Both the position numbers and the translations under genes were made by a program. 64,000 bases of DNA from Flavobacterium cheongpyeongense (GTDB lineage: Bacteria > Bacteroidota > Bacteroidia > Flavobacteriales > Flavobacteriaceae). This document shows positions 43,988-54,228 of this stretch, piece after piece (the stretch's first letter is position 1; every line of letters begins with the position of its first letter). The notes under the pieces were generated by a model. The model searched no databases and was not told the DNA's origin. It saw only the letters and a program-made list of their open reading frames with translations. The stretch is from NCBI RefSeq assembly GCF_003202435.1, contig NZ_QJHK01000007.1:147927-211926 (forward strand), in the 5' to 3' direction.

Positions 43988-44569
43988 ATGAAAAGAATAA
44001 CAGTCTTCTGCGGATCCAGTTTTGGGAATGATGAAATTTACAAAGAACAGGCAGCCTTACTTGGTCAAACACTGGCAAAACAAAACATAGAACTGGTTTA
44101 TGGCGGAGCCAATGTAGGTCTGATGGGTGCTGTTGCAGATGGTGTTTTAAATAACGGTGGAAAAGTAATTGGTGTTTTGCCAAATTTTTTAAGATCAAAA
44201 GAAATTGCCCATTTGGGTTTAACAGAGTTAATTCTGGTAGAAAGCATGCATGAAAGAAAAACCAAAATGAACGATTTATGCGATGGCGTTATTGCGCTTC
44301 CAGGAGGTTTTGGAACTCTGGAAGAACTTTTCGAAATGCTGACCTGGGCTCAATTGGGGCTTCATAAAAAACCAATCGCTATTTTGAACAGTAATGGCTT
44401 TTATGATTCTCTTATTCAATTAACTGAAGTAATGGTAAACAAAGGTTTATTGAAAGAAGTCAATCAACAAATGCTTTTAGTAAGCGACAACATTGCTGAT
44501 TTACTGGAGAAAATGAATAATTATAAAGCACCAACAGTTGGTAAATGGATTGAGCAAAGAGAACTTTAG
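43988..44569 (+). CDS. LOG family protein (cytokinin riboside 5'-monophosphate phosphoribohydrolase-like)
   Basis: A 193-residue Rossmann-fold protein of the LOG/YvdD type. The N-terminal ITVFCGSSFGND, GGANVGLMGAVADG and the signature PGGFGTLEELFEMLTW are all present, with the catalytic Arg/Glu arrangement ESMHERKTKM. LOG enzymes release free bases from nucleoside monophosphates. The bacterial role is mostly nucleotide salvage. Confidence 0.92.
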   Translation: MKRITVFCGSSFGNDEIYKEQAALLGQTLAKQNIELVYGGANVGLMGAVADGVLNNGGKVIGVLPNFLRSKEIAHLGLTELILVESMHERKTKMNDLCDGVIALPGGFGTLEELFEMLTWAQLGLHKKPIAILNSNGFYDSLIQLTEVMVNKGLLKEVNQQMLLVSDNIADLLEKMNNYKAPTVGKWIEQREL

Positions 44570-44666
44570 TCTTTTTTCACAACCTGCTTTTCTGTTTTTA
44601 ACATAATTTCACGAATAACTTTCTTATCTTGTGATTCCAACAAAGACTGAAACCCTGCTATCCAAA

Positions 44667-45356
44667 ATGAAACATTTAAAAGCCCATTACCTTTTAATAG
44701 CCCTTATCTTCTTATCCATAAATTTTACAAACGGACAGGATACTGATACCGGAAACTGGTTTATTTATTTTGGAAATCAGGCCATCAATAAAAAATGGAA
44801 CTGGCATAATGAAATACAATATCGCAATTATAATTTTGCCGGCGATACACAACAAATATTATTAAGAACAGGAATTGGATACAACCTTACTGAAAACAAC
44901 AACAATATTTTATTGGGTTACGGTTTTATTAATTCGCATAATTACATACCGGGAACAGATGACAAAACAGAAAATAATGAACATCGAATTTACCAGCAGT
45001 TTATAACCCGCCAAAATTTTGGACGGTTTTATCTGCAGCACCGTTATCGTGTAGAAGAACGTTTTTTAAAAGATGACTTTCAAATGCGTTTTCGTTACTT
45101 TTTAGCTTTGAACATTCCCTTAACTAAGCCAAAAATGGAAGATAAAGCCTTTTATTTTTCTGCTTATAATGAAATTTTTCTCAACACAGAATCCCCCACT
45201 TTTGACAGGGATCGTCTGTATGGCGCATTAGGATATGTAATCAATAAAAATTTCAGGGTTGAAACTGGTTTTATGAGACAAATTCAGGAAAAAACAGGTC
45301 GTAATCAGTTCCAAATCGCAATTTTCAATAACATACCTTTTAACAGCAGTAAATAA
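44667..45356 (+). CDS. DUF2490 family outer-membrane beta-barrel protein
   Basis: 229 residues with signal peptide (about 1-24, ending FTNGQ). The DUF2490 pattern of alternating aromatic strands is visible from TGNWFIYFGNQAINKKWNWHN through RQNFGRFYLQHRYRVEERF to YGALGYVINKNFRVETGFMR. The function of the family is unknown; the fold is probably an outer-membrane barrel. I chose ATG 44667 because it begins the signal peptide; a TTG at 44631 would add 12 residues. Confidence 0.82.
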   Translation: MKHLKAHYLLIALIFLSINFTNGQDTDTGNWFIYFGNQAINKKWNWHNEIQYRNYNFAGDTQQILLRTGIGYNLTENNNNILLGYGFINSHNYIPGTDDKTENNEHRIYQQFITRQNFGRFYLQHRYRVEERFLKDDFQMRFRYFLALNIPLTKPKMEDKAFYFSAYNEIFLNTESPTFDRDRLYGALGYVINKNFRVETGFMRQIQEKTGRNQFQIAIFNNIPFNSSK

Positions 45357-45374
45357 CATTCAAAATCTGTAGAT

Positions 45375-45842
45375 ATGGCAATAGTAAATAATCATTTTGC
45401 AAAAGCCGAAATGCTGATAAGAAAACCCGTTTCAGAAGTTTTTGAGGCTTTTATAAACCCTGAAATTACCCGCAAATTTTGGTTTACTAAGGGATCTGAA
45501 AAATTAGAAGAAGGAAAATCGGCTGAATGGACATGGGAGATGTATGGTTTTTCACTGACGGTTTTCACCAAAATCGTAGAAACAGACAAAAGAATCGTAA
45601 TTGAATGGGGAAACAGGGGAGAAGAAACCCTTGTAGAATGGTTTTTTACCCCACTGAACGAAAAAGAAACTTTTGTAAGCATTACCAATTCTAATTTTAA
45701 AGGCGATACTGACACAATACTTTCTGAAGTTCGAAATGCTACTGAAGGCTTTACACTGGTTTTGGCGGGAGCCAAAGCTTTTTTAGAACACCAGCTCGAA
45801 TTGAATTTAGTATTGGACCGGTTTCCAAAAGGTGTCAGTTAA
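45375..45842 (+). CDS. SRPBCC/AHSA1 domain protein
   Basis: 155 residues. ADRIRKPVSEVFEAF-type start (here AEMLIRKPVSEVFEAFINPE), FWFTKGSEKLEEGK, WEWGNRGEE-like strand (IVIEWGNRGEETLVEWFFTP) and a long C-terminal helix are the AHSA1-like START-fold pattern, a hydrophobic-cavity domain that binds small ligands or co-chaperone partners. It lies 18 bp after the DUF2490 gene and 19 bp before the DUF1801 gene, so probably in one operon. Confidence 0.88.
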   Translation: MAIVNNHFAKAEMLIRKPVSEVFEAFINPEITRKFWFTKGSEKLEEGKSAEWTWEMYGFSLTVFTKIVETDKRIVIEWGNRGEETLVEWFFTPLNEKETFVSITNSNFKGDTDTILSEVRNATEGFTLVLAGAKAFLEHQLELNLVLDRFPKGVS

Positions 45843-45861
45843 TCATTTAAAATAAAGTGTC

Positions 45862-46223
45862 ATGCCAGTAGCCCCTACTCCCAAACCTGCAAATATTAAT
45901 TCGTACATTGGTCATTTTTCTAATGCTGTACAGGAGATATTAGAAAAAATAAGACTCGTAATTCATAAAGCAGCCCCTGATGCCAAAGAAAAAATCAGTT
46001 ATTCAATGCCGGCTTTTGAACAAAAAAGAATCGTTGTTTATTTTGCCACATTTAAAAACCATATAGGTCTTTATGCCCTGAAAATTTTAAAGAAGTACTT
46101 TCAAAATATAAACCAGGAAAAAGATCTACACAAGTACTTTTAAATCAGACTTTTAAATTTGATTTAATTACCAAAATTGTAAAATTCAGAGTACAGGAAA
46201 ATCTTCAAAAAGTAAAAAAATAA
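45862..46223 (+). pseudogene. DUF1801 protein gene with a frameshift near codon 73
   Basis: The first part reads a normal DUF1801 domain (PANINSYIGHFSNAVQEIL..., YSMPAFEQKRIVVYFA, NHIGLYA). In the annotated frame it then runs into LKILKKYFQNINQEKDLHKY and stops at 46143. In the -1 frame the expected C-terminus continues without a break: NFKEVLSKYKPGKRSTQVLL, then NQTFKFDLITKIVKFRVQEN, to a stop at 46223. Loss of one A in the AAAA run near 46084 would explain it. The downstream gene begins 2 bp after the restored stop, which supports the restored frame. It could also be a sequencing error. Confidence 0.75.
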
Positions 46224-46225
46224 AT

Positions 46226-46909
46226 ATGAATTTATCCGGACATTACAACGAACTTTTCAAAACATCATCAGAACTCATTTTATCTGAAAATTATTCTATC
46301 GACACTCAAATTAATTCAGGCTCAGACAAGCGATTTGGCATTACTTTACTTGTTCGCCCCTGTGAAGAAATAAAAGCTAATATCCGAGGATTTCTGGATG
46401 AATTAAAAAAAACAGAACCGGAGCAGTACTATTATCCAAACTCTGATATTCATATAACAGTTTTATCCATTATTTCGTGTAACGATGGTTTTACATTAGA
46501 TCAATTTTCAATGCATGAATATGTTGAAATCATCGAAAAAAGCCTGGTAGATGTAAATACAATAGAAATTGATTTTCGTGGTGTTACTTTGTCGCCTTCT
46601 ACCATTATGCTTCAGGGATTTTCAACTGATAATACATTAGAAATTTTGCGTAACAAACTACGTGAAAAATTCAAAAATTCTTCTCTTACACAAAGCATAG
46701 ACAGCCGTTACACTATAACTACATCCCATTCTACGATTATGCGATTTCAACAAAAATTAGAAAATCCTAAAAAATTAATCGAGATAACAGAAAAATACAG
46801 AAACTACAATTTTGGAAAATTTAAGGTTGATAAAATAGAATTGGCCTTTAATGACTGGTATCAGCGTAAAAAAAATACTGTAAGCTTATGTGATTTTTAT
46901 TTACGATAA
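46226..46909 (+). CDS. 2H phosphoesterase (LigT/2'-5' RNA ligase-like)
   Basis: 227 residues with two HxT/S motifs, HITVLS (about residue 78) and HSTIMRF (about residue 172), the paired catalytic histidines of the 2H superfamily. Members hydrolyse cyclic phosphodiesters or modify RNA ends. Homologues in Bacteroidota are often labelled mutarotase, without clear support. It begins 2 bp after the restored stop of the DUF1801 gene and probably closes the operon from 44667. Confidence 0.78.
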   Translation: MNLSGHYNELFKTSSELILSENYSIDTQINSGSDKRFGITLLVRPCEEIKANIRGFLDELKKTEPEQYYYPNSDIHITVLSIISCNDGFTLDQFSMHEYVEIIEKSLVDVNTIEIDFRGVTLSPSTIMLQGFSTDNTLEILRNKLREKFKNSSLTQSIDSRYTITTSHSTIMRFQQKLENPKKLIEITEKYRNYNFGKFKVDKIELAFNDWYQRKKNTVSLCDFYLR

Positions 46910-47019
46910 ATCATTGATAAAAAACATGCCTCTGCCAAGTCAGATAAGAAAAGCTGTAAATGACCTTCCAATTTCAATATAATATTGCATTGTTTGTTCA
47001 TAATTAAAACCTGAAATCC

Positions 47020-49167
47020 CTACCCTTTCTTCAAAATATTCCCCAAACCTTTACTAATCTGTTCTATCGCTTCAATACCTTTTGTTAATGGTGTTGCCAT
47101 AAAATCTTCATAAGCATCCATTGCACTCTCTTTTCGGTCATCCTGAGGGTAAACCAGAATCAGATTATTTCCGGTGAATGATTTTTCAAATTTCTGGGGC
47201 AGTTTATCAAAGATAGTCTGATAGGAAACAGATCCTTTTCTCGATAAATTAAACACAATCAAATCGGTTGGTTTAATTTCATCTGATATTGCATCAAAAT
47301 CTTCCCAGTCAAGAATACTTTTAAAGCCTAACTTTGAATTGAGTTTAAGATTATTCACTATTTGCTGAATTGCCTGATGCGTTTTATATTCGCCATAAAT
47401 TACAATCTGAGTACTCAATTCCTGCGATAATCTGCAAATCTTCTGGATGAGTGGTGAAAAACCAATTCCTCTTTCAGAAAAAGGCGGACAAATAAAAACC
47501 AGTCTCTTCTCTTCTACAAAAGGTTTTTGAAACCGACAGATAAACAGATTTTTATCTACGTTATTAATGATCGAATCTACATTTTCTCCGAAAATTTTGT
47601 CCAGGAATCCTGTTTTTCGTGGCCAGCCAATAATCACAATATCCGACATGATTTCTTTAGAAGTCCGTGCAATTCCACTAGCCGGATTATGGTCAATTCT
47701 GGCAATTGTATTAATTTTTATTTCAGAAGCTGAGCCCTGAATAACAAACTTATCTACTGCTTTTTGATATTTTAAAATATTAATTTCAGCCTGGTCGTTA
47801 TTAGGAACAATAGTCAGTAATGTAACCGGATTGGAAGATTTTTTATCTTTTATTAAAAGTGCAAAATCTAATAAAGGTTCTGTAGCCGATGTTTTTGCCA
47901 AAGGGATCAAAATGTGTTCATCAAAAATCTGATCCTTGCCGGCATCCTGCGGAGAAACTTCTTCCTCGCAGATAGCGATCTTTTTAGCTGCCTTTTCAGT
48001 AGCAAAAGAAGCAACAATACAGGTAATTAATATTAAGATAATGGTTCCGTTTAATATGTTTTCATCCAGTATTTTTGCTTTAAACCCAACCAAAATTACG
48101 GCCAGGGTTGCTGCGGCATGTGCACTGCTTAATCCGAAAATTAGTTGTCTTTCGGTTCTGGTATATTTAAAAACAATTTGGGTAAAAAATGCAGCGATCC
48201 ATTTTCCAAAAATAGCCACTACACTCAAAGTTCCGGCAACAATCAGCGCAGTAGGCCCGCTTAAAATTACACTGATATCAACCAGCATACCTACAGAAAT
48301 CAGGAAAAACGGAATAAACAGTGAATTTCCGATAAACTCAATCCTGTTCATTAAGGCTGATGAATGCGGAATTAAAGGATTTAAGGCCAAGCCCGCTACG
48401 AAAGCCCCAATTATAGACTCTACTCCTGCTACTTCTGCCAAAAAAGCTGCGAAGAAAACAACAGAAAGCACAAAAATATAATGGGCATGTTTTTCACTTT
48501 CGAGTTTTTTAAAGAACCATTTTGCAATTCTCGGGATAACCAAAAACATGATAGCCGAAAAAATAACCAGCGAAACGGTTAATTTTATCCAGAAAGCCTG
48601 ATTCAGATTTCCCTGACTACTTCCCATAATCACGGCCAGAATAATCAAAACGGCAGTATCCGTCAAAATTGTTCCTCCCACTGTAATAGCGACAGCGTGG
48701 TTTTTGGCAATTCCTAACTTACTCACAATCGGGTAAGCAACCAAAGTGTGAGTTGCAAACATACTTGCTGTTAAAAAACTGGCACTATAATCATATTGCA
48801 ATAGGTAAAAACAAACCGGAAAACCAATAGACAGGGGGAAAATAAAGGTAAAAAAACCAAATAATAAACTTTTATTTCTGTTGGCTTTAAACTCATTCAT
48901 ATCCAGTTCCAAACCGGCAATAAACATAATATAAAGCAATCCTATCGTTGAAAAAAGATCGACAGCAGAACTTTTGGCCAAAATATTAAGCCCGTGTGGA
49001 CCAATAACAACACCGGATAAAATCAAACCAATAATTCCGGGAATATTAATTTTTTTAAGTAAAATAGGAATCAATAAAATTATAAAAAGTATTAACGAAA
49101 AAATTAACACCGGATTACTAAGCGGTAATTTGAATTCATGTATTAAGTGTCTGAAAAATTCTATCAT
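47020..49167 (-). CDS. CPA2-family cation:proton antiporter with C-terminal USP-like domain
   Basis: 715 residues. The N-terminal Na+/H+ exchanger domain (about 15-395) has about 12-13 transmembrane helices, with the KINIPGIIGLILSGVVIGPHG opening and the GAFVAGLALNP segment of CPA2 transporters. The C-terminal cytosolic half (about 410-715) resembles tandem universal-stress-protein-like nucleotide-binding folds (ILIPLAKTSATEPLLDFAL; DIVIIGWPRKTG) rather than a TrkA-N domain. It exchanges Na+ or K+ for protons at the inner membrane, and the C-terminal part may regulate transport. Confidence 0.92.
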   Translation of the reverse strand: MIEFFRHLIHEFKLPLSNPVLIFSLILFIILLIPILLKKINIPGIIGLILSGVVIGPHGLNILAKSSAVDLFSTIGLLYIMFIAGLELDMNEFKANRNKSLLFGFFTFIFPLSIGFPVCFYLLQYDYSASFLTASMFATHTLVAYPIVSKLGIAKNHAVAITVGGTILTDTAVLIILAVIMGSSQGNLNQAFWIKLTVSLVIFSAIMFLVIPRIAKWFFKKLESEKHAHYIFVLSVVFFAAFLAEVAGVESIIGAFVAGLALNPLIPHSSALMNRIEFIGNSLFIPFFLISVGMLVDISVILSGPTALIVAGTLSVVAIFGKWIAAFFTQIVFKYTRTERQLIFGLSSAHAAATLAVILVGFKAKILDENILNGTIILILITCIVASFATEKAAKKIAICEEEVSPQDAGKDQIFDEHILIPLAKTSATEPLLDFALLIKDKKSSNPVTLLTIVPNNDQAEINILKYQKAVDKFVIQGSASEIKINTIARIDHNPASGIARTSKEIMSDIVIIGWPRKTGFLDKIFGENVDSIINNVDKNLFICRFQKPFVEEKRLVFICPPFSERGIGFSPLIQKICRLSQELSTQIVIYGEYKTHQAIQQIVNNLKLNSKLGFKSILDWEDFDAISDEIKPTDLIVFNLSRKGSVSYQTIFDKLPQKFEKSFTGNNLILVYPQDDRKESAMDAYEDFMATPLTKGIEAIEQISKGLGNILKKG

Positions 49168-49307
49168 AATCTAATTTTAGCTGCTTTTCGTTTTATTGAA
49201 TCATTAAAATTCATATCAGAGTATAAAAAAAGAAAAGCTCGTATTTGCTCTTTATTCTTTTGCTGTTAAGGTAAAAAAAATACCTTTTCTACACAGATAT
49301 TCCTCTA

Positions 49308-49342
49308 CAAAAATACCTAAAAACACTCCTCGTTTTTACAAA
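49308..49342 (-). promoter_or_regulatory. Promoter of the antiporter gene
   Basis: On the minus strand, TTTG (49339-49342), 23 nt, then TATTTTTG (49308-49315). This is a good TTG-N23-TAnnTTTG match, with a leader of about 130 nt. It lies in the 317-bp divergent gap (49168-49484), which otherwise holds only the sdaA promoter. Confidence 0.55.
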
Positions 49343-49458
49343 AGTTAAATATTAAACACTAAATTTTAGTTCATTGACAAATTATTAAAATTTACTACAT
49401 TTTTTAACAAAACCGCAACGTTAACAAATAAAAAACAAACTTCATTGCATTATTCAAT

Positions 49459-49466
49459 TATCTTTG
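49459..49466 (+). promoter_or_regulatory. -7 box (TATCTTTG) of the serine dehydratase gene
   Basis: An exact TAnnTTTG match followed by TGTAATAAAATT. The in-frame TTG at 49464 is part of this box and so cannot be the start codon; the ATG at 49485 is used. Confidence 0.55.
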
Positions 49467-49484
49467 TGTAATAAAATTGGAACA

Positions 49485-50912
49485 ATGGAAGAATGTATCT
49501 CTGTTTTTGATATGCTTAAAATTGGGGTTGGGCCATCGAGTTCCCACACACTTGGCCCATGGCGGGCAGCTGAACGTTTTTTAGAAGAGTTAAGAAGCCA
49601 GTCGCTATTAGAAGAAATTACAAGAGTGAAGGTTGACTTATACGGTTCACTTTCGTTAACTGGGAAAGGTCACGCCACTGATCTGGCAGTAATGCTGGGT
49701 TTAAGCGGTCAGGATCCTGAATATATCCCTGTCGAAAACATCGCAGGAATCATCAAAACCATCGAAAACAAAAATGAGCTTATTCTTGGTAATCAAATTA
49801 TTATTCCGTTTTATTTTCTTCAGGACATTGTTTTTAACAAAGACTTTCTTCCTTTCCATGCCAACGGGTTAAAATTTACGGCTTATCAAACCGATAACTC
49901 TGAATATGAATCTACTTTTTATTCAATCGGAGGCGGCTTTGTGGTTAAAGAAGAACGTACAAATGCCAAAAATAAAATTGCTATAAAATGTGCATTCCCG
50001 TTTATGATTGACAATGCAGATAATTTGTTAAAATATACCATCGAAGAAAACAAAAACATTTCTGAAATTGTATATGAAAATGAAAAGTCAATGCGTTCTG
50101 AAGAAGAAATTCATAATGAGTTAATGCGAATCTGGCATACGATGCTCGAATGCATGTATATCGGATGCCACTCAGAAGGAGTTTTACCGGGAGGATTAAA
50201 TGTACGCCGAAGAGCTTTTGATATGCATCAAAATTTAATTGGATTATCCAATTATAAGGATCCGCAGTCCTGGCTTGAAGAAATCAGGAAAACCGAAGTA
50301 AAATTTCGTCAAATCCTGAAATGGGTAAGCTGTTTTGCACTTGCCGTGAATGAAGTAAATGCATCTTTGGGTCGCGTCGTTACTGCACCTACCAATGGAA
50401 GTGCCGGTGTAATTCCGGCCGTTTTAATGTATTATTTAGTAATTGAAAACCATAATGCCGGCGAAAAAGAAATCAAACAATTTTTGATGGTGGCCGGCGA
50501 AATAGGAAGTCTGTTCAAACAAGGATCTACAATTTCAGCAGCGATGGGAGGCTGTCAGGCCGAAATTGGCGTTTCGTCCTCAATGGCTGCTGCTGCACTC
50601 TGCGAATTAATGGGCGGTACTCCTGCTCAGGTTTTAATGGCTGCCGAAATTGCCATGGAACATCATCTTGGACTAACCTGTGACCCAATTGGCGGTCTGG
50701 TTCAGATTCCATGCATCGAAAGAAATACTATGGGTGCCATAAAGGCCATAAACGCAGCCGAACTTGCACTTGAAACCGATTCTAAAAATGCAAAAGTACC
50801 TTTAGACAAAGTAATCAATACCATGTGGCAAACAGCAAAAGACATGAATTCGAAATACAAAGAAACATCTGAGGGCGGATTGGCAATTGCCGTAAATATG
50901 GCCGATTGTTAG
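49485..50912 (+). CDS. sdaA: L-serine ammonia-lyase (iron-sulfur type)
   Basis: A 475-residue single-chain L-serine dehydratase converting serine to pyruvate and ammonia. Beta domain opening [26 protein letters not shown], alpha-domain motifs [13 protein letters not shown] and [19 protein letters not shown], and cysteines in [24 protein letters not shown] and QIPCIERN that can ligate the catalytic [4Fe-4S] cluster. It is full length. The panB gene follows with its own promoter. Confidence 0.95.
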   Translation: MEECISVFDMLKIGVGPSSSHTLGPWRAAERFLEELRSQSLLEEITRVKVDLYGSLSLTGKGHATDLAVMLGLSGQDPEYIPVENIAGIIKTIENKNELILGNQIIIPFYFLQDIVFNKDFLPFHANGLKFTAYQTDNSEYESTFYSIGGGFVVKEERTNAKNKIAIKCAFPFMIDNADNLLKYTIEENKNISEIVYENEKSMRSEEEIHNELMRIWHTMLECMYIGCHSEGVLPGGLNVRRRAFDMHQNLIGLSNYKDPQSWLEEIRKTEVKFRQILKWVSCFALAVNEVNASLGRVVTAPTNGSAGVIPAVLMYYLVIENHNAGEKEIKQFLMVAGEIGSLFKQGSTISAAMGGCQAEIGVSSSMAAAALCELMGGTPAQVLMAAEIAMEHHLGLTCDPIGGLVQIPCIERNTMGAIKAINAAELALETDSKNAKVPLDKVINTMWQTAKDMNSKYKETSEGGLAIAVNMADC

Positions 50913-50924
50913 TATAATATTGCT

Positions 50925-50932
50925 TAATTTTG
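50925..50932 (+). promoter_or_regulatory. -7 box (TAATTTTG) of panB
   Basis: TAATTTTG followed by CAG. A TTG lies 16 nt upstream (50906-50908), just inside the sdaA 3' end. Leader of about 62 nt. Confidence 0.5.
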
Positions 50933-51000
50933 CAGAAAAAAATTTCGTTTTAAAGAAAAACCAACTTTAAAACTATTCAAAAAACTAAAAAAAAGTATCA

Positions 51001-51819
51001 ATGTCAGTAGCAAAAAAAGATTATAAAAGAATCACTACAAAGTCTTTAATCGAAATGAAAAGCCATGGCGAAAAAATCTCTATGTTAACGGCTTACGATT
51101 ATACAATGGCAAAAATTGTTGATACTGCCGGTGTTGACGTAATTTTAGTTGGAGATTCAGCTTCTAATGTAATGGCGGGTCACGAAACGACTTTACCAAT
51201 AACATTAGACCAGATGATTTATCACGCTTCTTCAGTTGTCAGAGCCGTAGAAAGAGGTCTGGTTGTCGTAGATTTGCCTTTTGGAAGTTACCAGTCTGAT
51301 CCTAAAGAAGCCTTGCGTTCTGCTATCAGAATCATGAAAGAAAGCGGAGGACATGCCGTGAAACTGGAAGGTGGAAAAGAAATCAAAGAATCCATCAAAA
51401 AAATATTAAATGCAGGAATTCCTGTAATGGGACATTTAGGATTAACACCACAATCTATATACAAATTTGGAACTTACAGTGTTCGTGCCAAAGAAGATGA
51501 AGAAGCCGAAAAACTGATTGAAGATGCCAAAATGCTCGAAAAAATTGGCTGTTTTGCAATAGTTCTTGAAAAAATACCTGCTGATTTAGCCCAAAAAGTA
51601 GCCGAAAGCATTTCGATTCCCGTGATTGGAATTGGTGCCGGAGGAGGTGTTGACGGACAGGTTTTGGTCATTCACGATATGTTAGGAATGAACAATGAAT
51701 TTAGTCCGCGTTTCCTTCGCCGCTATCTGAATTTATATGAAGAAATGACAAAAGCTATTGGTCAATATGCGGCTGATGTGAAATCAAAGAATTTCCCTAG
51801 TGAAAAGGAACAATATTAA
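51001..51819 (+). CDS. panB: 3-methyl-2-oxobutanoate hydroxymethyltransferase
   Basis: First step of pantothenate synthesis: transfers a hydroxymethyl group from 5,10-methylene-THF to 2-oxoisovalerate. 272 residues, full length. Family blocks: [36 protein letters not shown] (Mg2+-binding Asp), [29 protein letters not shown] and [17 protein letters not shown]. It is cytosolic. Confidence 0.97.
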   Translation: MSVAKKDYKRITTKSLIEMKSHGEKISMLTAYDYTMAKIVDTAGVDVILVGDSASNVMAGHETTLPITLDQMIYHASSVVRAVERGLVVVDLPFGSYQSDPKEALRSAIRIMKESGGHAVKLEGGKEIKESIKKILNAGIPVMGHLGLTPQSIYKFGTYSVRAKEDEEAEKLIEDAKMLEKIGCFAIVLEKIPADLAQKVAESISIPVIGIGAGGGVDGQVLVIHDMLGMNNEFSPRFLRRYLNLYEEMTKAIGQYAADVKSKNFPSEKEQY

Positions 51820-51836
51820 CTTTTAAAATTCTGATT

Positions 51837-51864
51837 AATCGGATAGTAAACATCTGATTTTTTT
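51837..51864 (+). terminator. Intrinsic terminator after panB
   Basis: AATCGGAT / ATCTGATT forms an 8-bp stem with one G-U pair and a 7-nt loop, followed by a T-run. It lies 18 bp past the panB stop. Confidence 0.65.
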
Positions 51865-52087
51865 TAATCCCAAAGAACAAATTATCTCCAGCTTTAGCTT
51901 AGTTATTACGTTAAGTGACATGACCTTCAATTCGAGTCTTTAGCTTAAAAAGGTATAGCATTTTTAAACCATCCGAAGTGACGAACGAAAATTTCTTAAC
52001 TTAATCACATTAAGCCTGGCTGGAGGATTTTTTTTAAGTATACTAAAATAGCTTTAGCTCAATTTTAAACACTAATCTAGATTCATT

Positions 52088-52777
52088 TTGAAAATTCTTT
52101 CGAACAAAACTAACCTGCAAATCCTACATGAGGACAACCATATTATTGTGATCAATAAACGTGTTGGTGATATTGTACAAGGGGATAAAACGGGGGATAA
52201 ACCTTTATCTGAGATCGTAAAAGAATACATTAAAGACAAGTACAATAAACCCGGTGATGTTTTTTTGGGTGTGATTCATCGTCTGGACAGGCCTACAACC
52301 GGAATAGTTGTTTTTGCCAGAACCAGTAAAGCATTGTCACGAATGAATGAATTGTTCAGTAACCGTGAAACAAAAAAAACGTACTGGGCTATTGTAAAAA
52401 ACAAACCTGAAGAAGCCACTTCCAAATTGGTTCATTTTTTAAAACGAAACGAAAAAAACAACACTTCAAAAGCACACTTAAAAGAAGTTCCAGATAGCAA
52501 ACTGGCTAGCCTTGATTATAAAATTATAAAAGAACTTCAGAATTATACAGCCCTTGAAATTAATTTACATACAGGAAGGCATCATCAAATTCGTGCACAA
52601 TTGTCTGCGATAGGCTCTCCTATCAAAGGCGATTTAAAATATGGTGCTGACCGCAGTAATCCGGACGGAGGTATTCATCTACATGCCAGAATGTTAGTGT
52701 TTACGCACCCTGTTTCAAAAGAAAACATAACGATAACGGCCCCAACTCCTGATGAAACTATCTGGAATGCCGTATAA
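52088..52777 (+). CDS. RluA family pseudouridine synthase
   Basis: 229 residues. LQILHEDNHIIVINKRVGD opening, the catalytic motif HRLDRPTTGIVVFAR with Asp67, and the RHHQIRAQLSAIGSPIKGD block are diagnostic of the RluA/RsuA superfamily, RluA branch. There is no S4 domain, so it is a short form. It modifies uridine in rRNA or tRNA; the exact site is unknown. The start is TTG at 52088, with no ATG available in the right place. Confidence 0.93.
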   Translation: MKILSNKTNLQILHEDNHIIVINKRVGDIVQGDKTGDKPLSEIVKEYIKDKYNKPGDVFLGVIHRLDRPTTGIVVFARTSKALSRMNELFSNRETKKTYWAIVKNKPEEATSKLVHFLKRNEKNNTSKAHLKEVPDSKLASLDYKIIKELQNYTALEINLHTGRHHQIRAQLSAIGSPIKGDLKYGADRSNPDGGIHLHARMLVFTHPVSKENITITAPTPDETIWNAV

Positions 52778-52852
52778 TTTTATGATTTCATTGTCAATTT
52801 TTTAATTTAGATCCTTTAAATTGGCATAGCCAAAATGTAAGTTTTCACTAAA

Positions 52853-54181
52853 ATGGACTATAAAAACGATGTAAAGTACCGAAAAGAAACGCTTAAAAAA
52901 TTACTTTTTAATATTCAGGAAAGTGAGGATTTAATTTTAAAAGCCTTATTTGATGATTTTAAAAAACCGGAATTTGAAGCCGTTTTAACAGAAACTAATT
53001 ATGTTATTTCAGAGTTAAAAAGTACAATCAAAAACATTGATAAATGGGCTAAACCGGTACGTGTTTTTCCCTCTCTGTTAAATTTTCCTTCTACTGATTT
53101 TATTTATAAAGAGCCATACGGAAACGTTTTGGTCATTGCTCCCTGGAATTATCCTTTTCAACTAGCTTTATGTCCTTTAATTTCTGCAGTTGCAGCTGGA
53201 AATAAAGTTGTTTTAAAACCCTCAGAACTAACTCCAAATACTTCTGACATAATTGCGGAAATTATAGAAAAATCATTTCACATCAATCATGTTGAAGTTG
53301 TTCAGGGTGGTGTTGAAGTCTCTGACAAACTGCTGGCAAAACGTTGGGATTACATTTTCTTTACCGGAAGTGTTTCTGTAGGTAAAATTGTAGCTCGGGC
53401 AGCTGCAGTGCATTTAACACCAATAACTTTAGAGTTAGGAGGCAAAAACCCTTGTATTATTGATGAAACAGCTAATTTAAAACTGGCTGCAAAACGTATT
53501 GTCTGGGGAAAATTCATCAATGCCGGGCAAACGTGTATTGCCCCTGATTATATTTTGATTCAAAAAAACATGAAAGTTAGTTTTATTACTTTTCTGATTG
53601 AAGAAATTATTCAGGCTTATGGTAAAAAAATAAAAGATTCCCCTGATTATGCACGCATTATTAATAGTAAAAACTGGGTACGGCTAACCAGTATGATTGC
53701 TTCTGAAAAAGTGATCTTTGGGGGAGAATCAGATGACAGTAATTTTTACATTTCACCTACTCTTATTGACGAGCCTGAATTAGAAAGCGCGGTAATGAAA
53801 GAAGAGATTTTTGGCCCGATATTACCAATATTAGTTTATGAATCTGAAAATGATATTGATGCCGTAATTCGCAGGTATGAGAAGCCACTGGCATTTTATG
53901 TTTTTAGCGAAAATGATTCTTTCACAAAAAAAATGATTTCCCGTTATGCTTTCGGAGGCGGTTGTGTTAACGATACAGTGGCTCATTTTTCGAATAAGCG
54001 ATTGCCATTTGGAGGCGTTGGTCATAGCGGAATGGGTGCCTACCACGGAAAACTAAGTTTTGATATTTTCTCCCATCAGAAAGCAATGGTAAAAAAAGCC
54101 AACTGGCTCGACCTACCTATGCGGTATGCTCCGTACGAAGATAAATTAAAAGCCATTAAAAGATTATTGGACTGGATATAA
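52853..54181 (+). CDS. NAD(P)-dependent aldehyde dehydrogenase (class 3-like)
   Basis: 442 residues, the short form typical of class 3 / fatty-aldehyde-type enzymes. NVLVIAPWNYPFQLALCPL, VLKPSELTPNTS and FFTGSVSVGKIV (cofactor binding), the general-base Glu in LELGGKNP, and catalytic Cys228 in AGQTCIAPDY. The C-terminal RLPFGGVGHSGMGAYHG block is the class 3 signature. It oxidises aldehydes to acids, probably medium- or long-chain ones. It is cytosolic or membrane-associated. Confidence 0.93.
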   Translation: MDYKNDVKYRKETLKKLLFNIQESEDLILKALFDDFKKPEFEAVLTETNYVISELKSTIKNIDKWAKPVRVFPSLLNFPSTDFIYKEPYGNVLVIAPWNYPFQLALCPLISAVAAGNKVVLKPSELTPNTSDIIAEIIEKSFHINHVEVVQGGVEVSDKLLAKRWDYIFFTGSVSVGKIVARAAAVHLTPITLELGGKNPCIIDETANLKLAAKRIVWGKFINAGQTCIAPDYILIQKNMKVSFITFLIEEIIQAYGKKIKDSPDYARIINSKNWVRLTSMIASEKVIFGGESDDSNFYISPTLIDEPELESAVMKEEIFGPILPILVYESENDIDAVIRRYEKPLAFYVFSENDSFTKKMISRYAFGGGCVNDTVAHFSNKRLPFGGVGHSGMGAYHGKLSFDIFSHQKAMVKKANWLDLPMRYAPYEDKLKAIKRLLDWI

Positions 54182-54228
54182 AAGACAAAAAAACTAATCT
54201 TCTTCTATTTCCTATAGTATAAAATGAA

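Noticed and set aside
46060..46100. Programmed -1 ribosomal frameshifting in the DUF1801 gene
   Set aside because: The codons there (AAA ATT TTA) do not form a proper slippery heptamer, so mutation or sequencing error is the simpler explanation.
47936..48481. Plus-strand frame of 181 codons inside the antiporter gene
   Set aside because: Antisense shadow: low-complexity Ala/Lys/Ile composition produced by the complementary codons of transmembrane helices.
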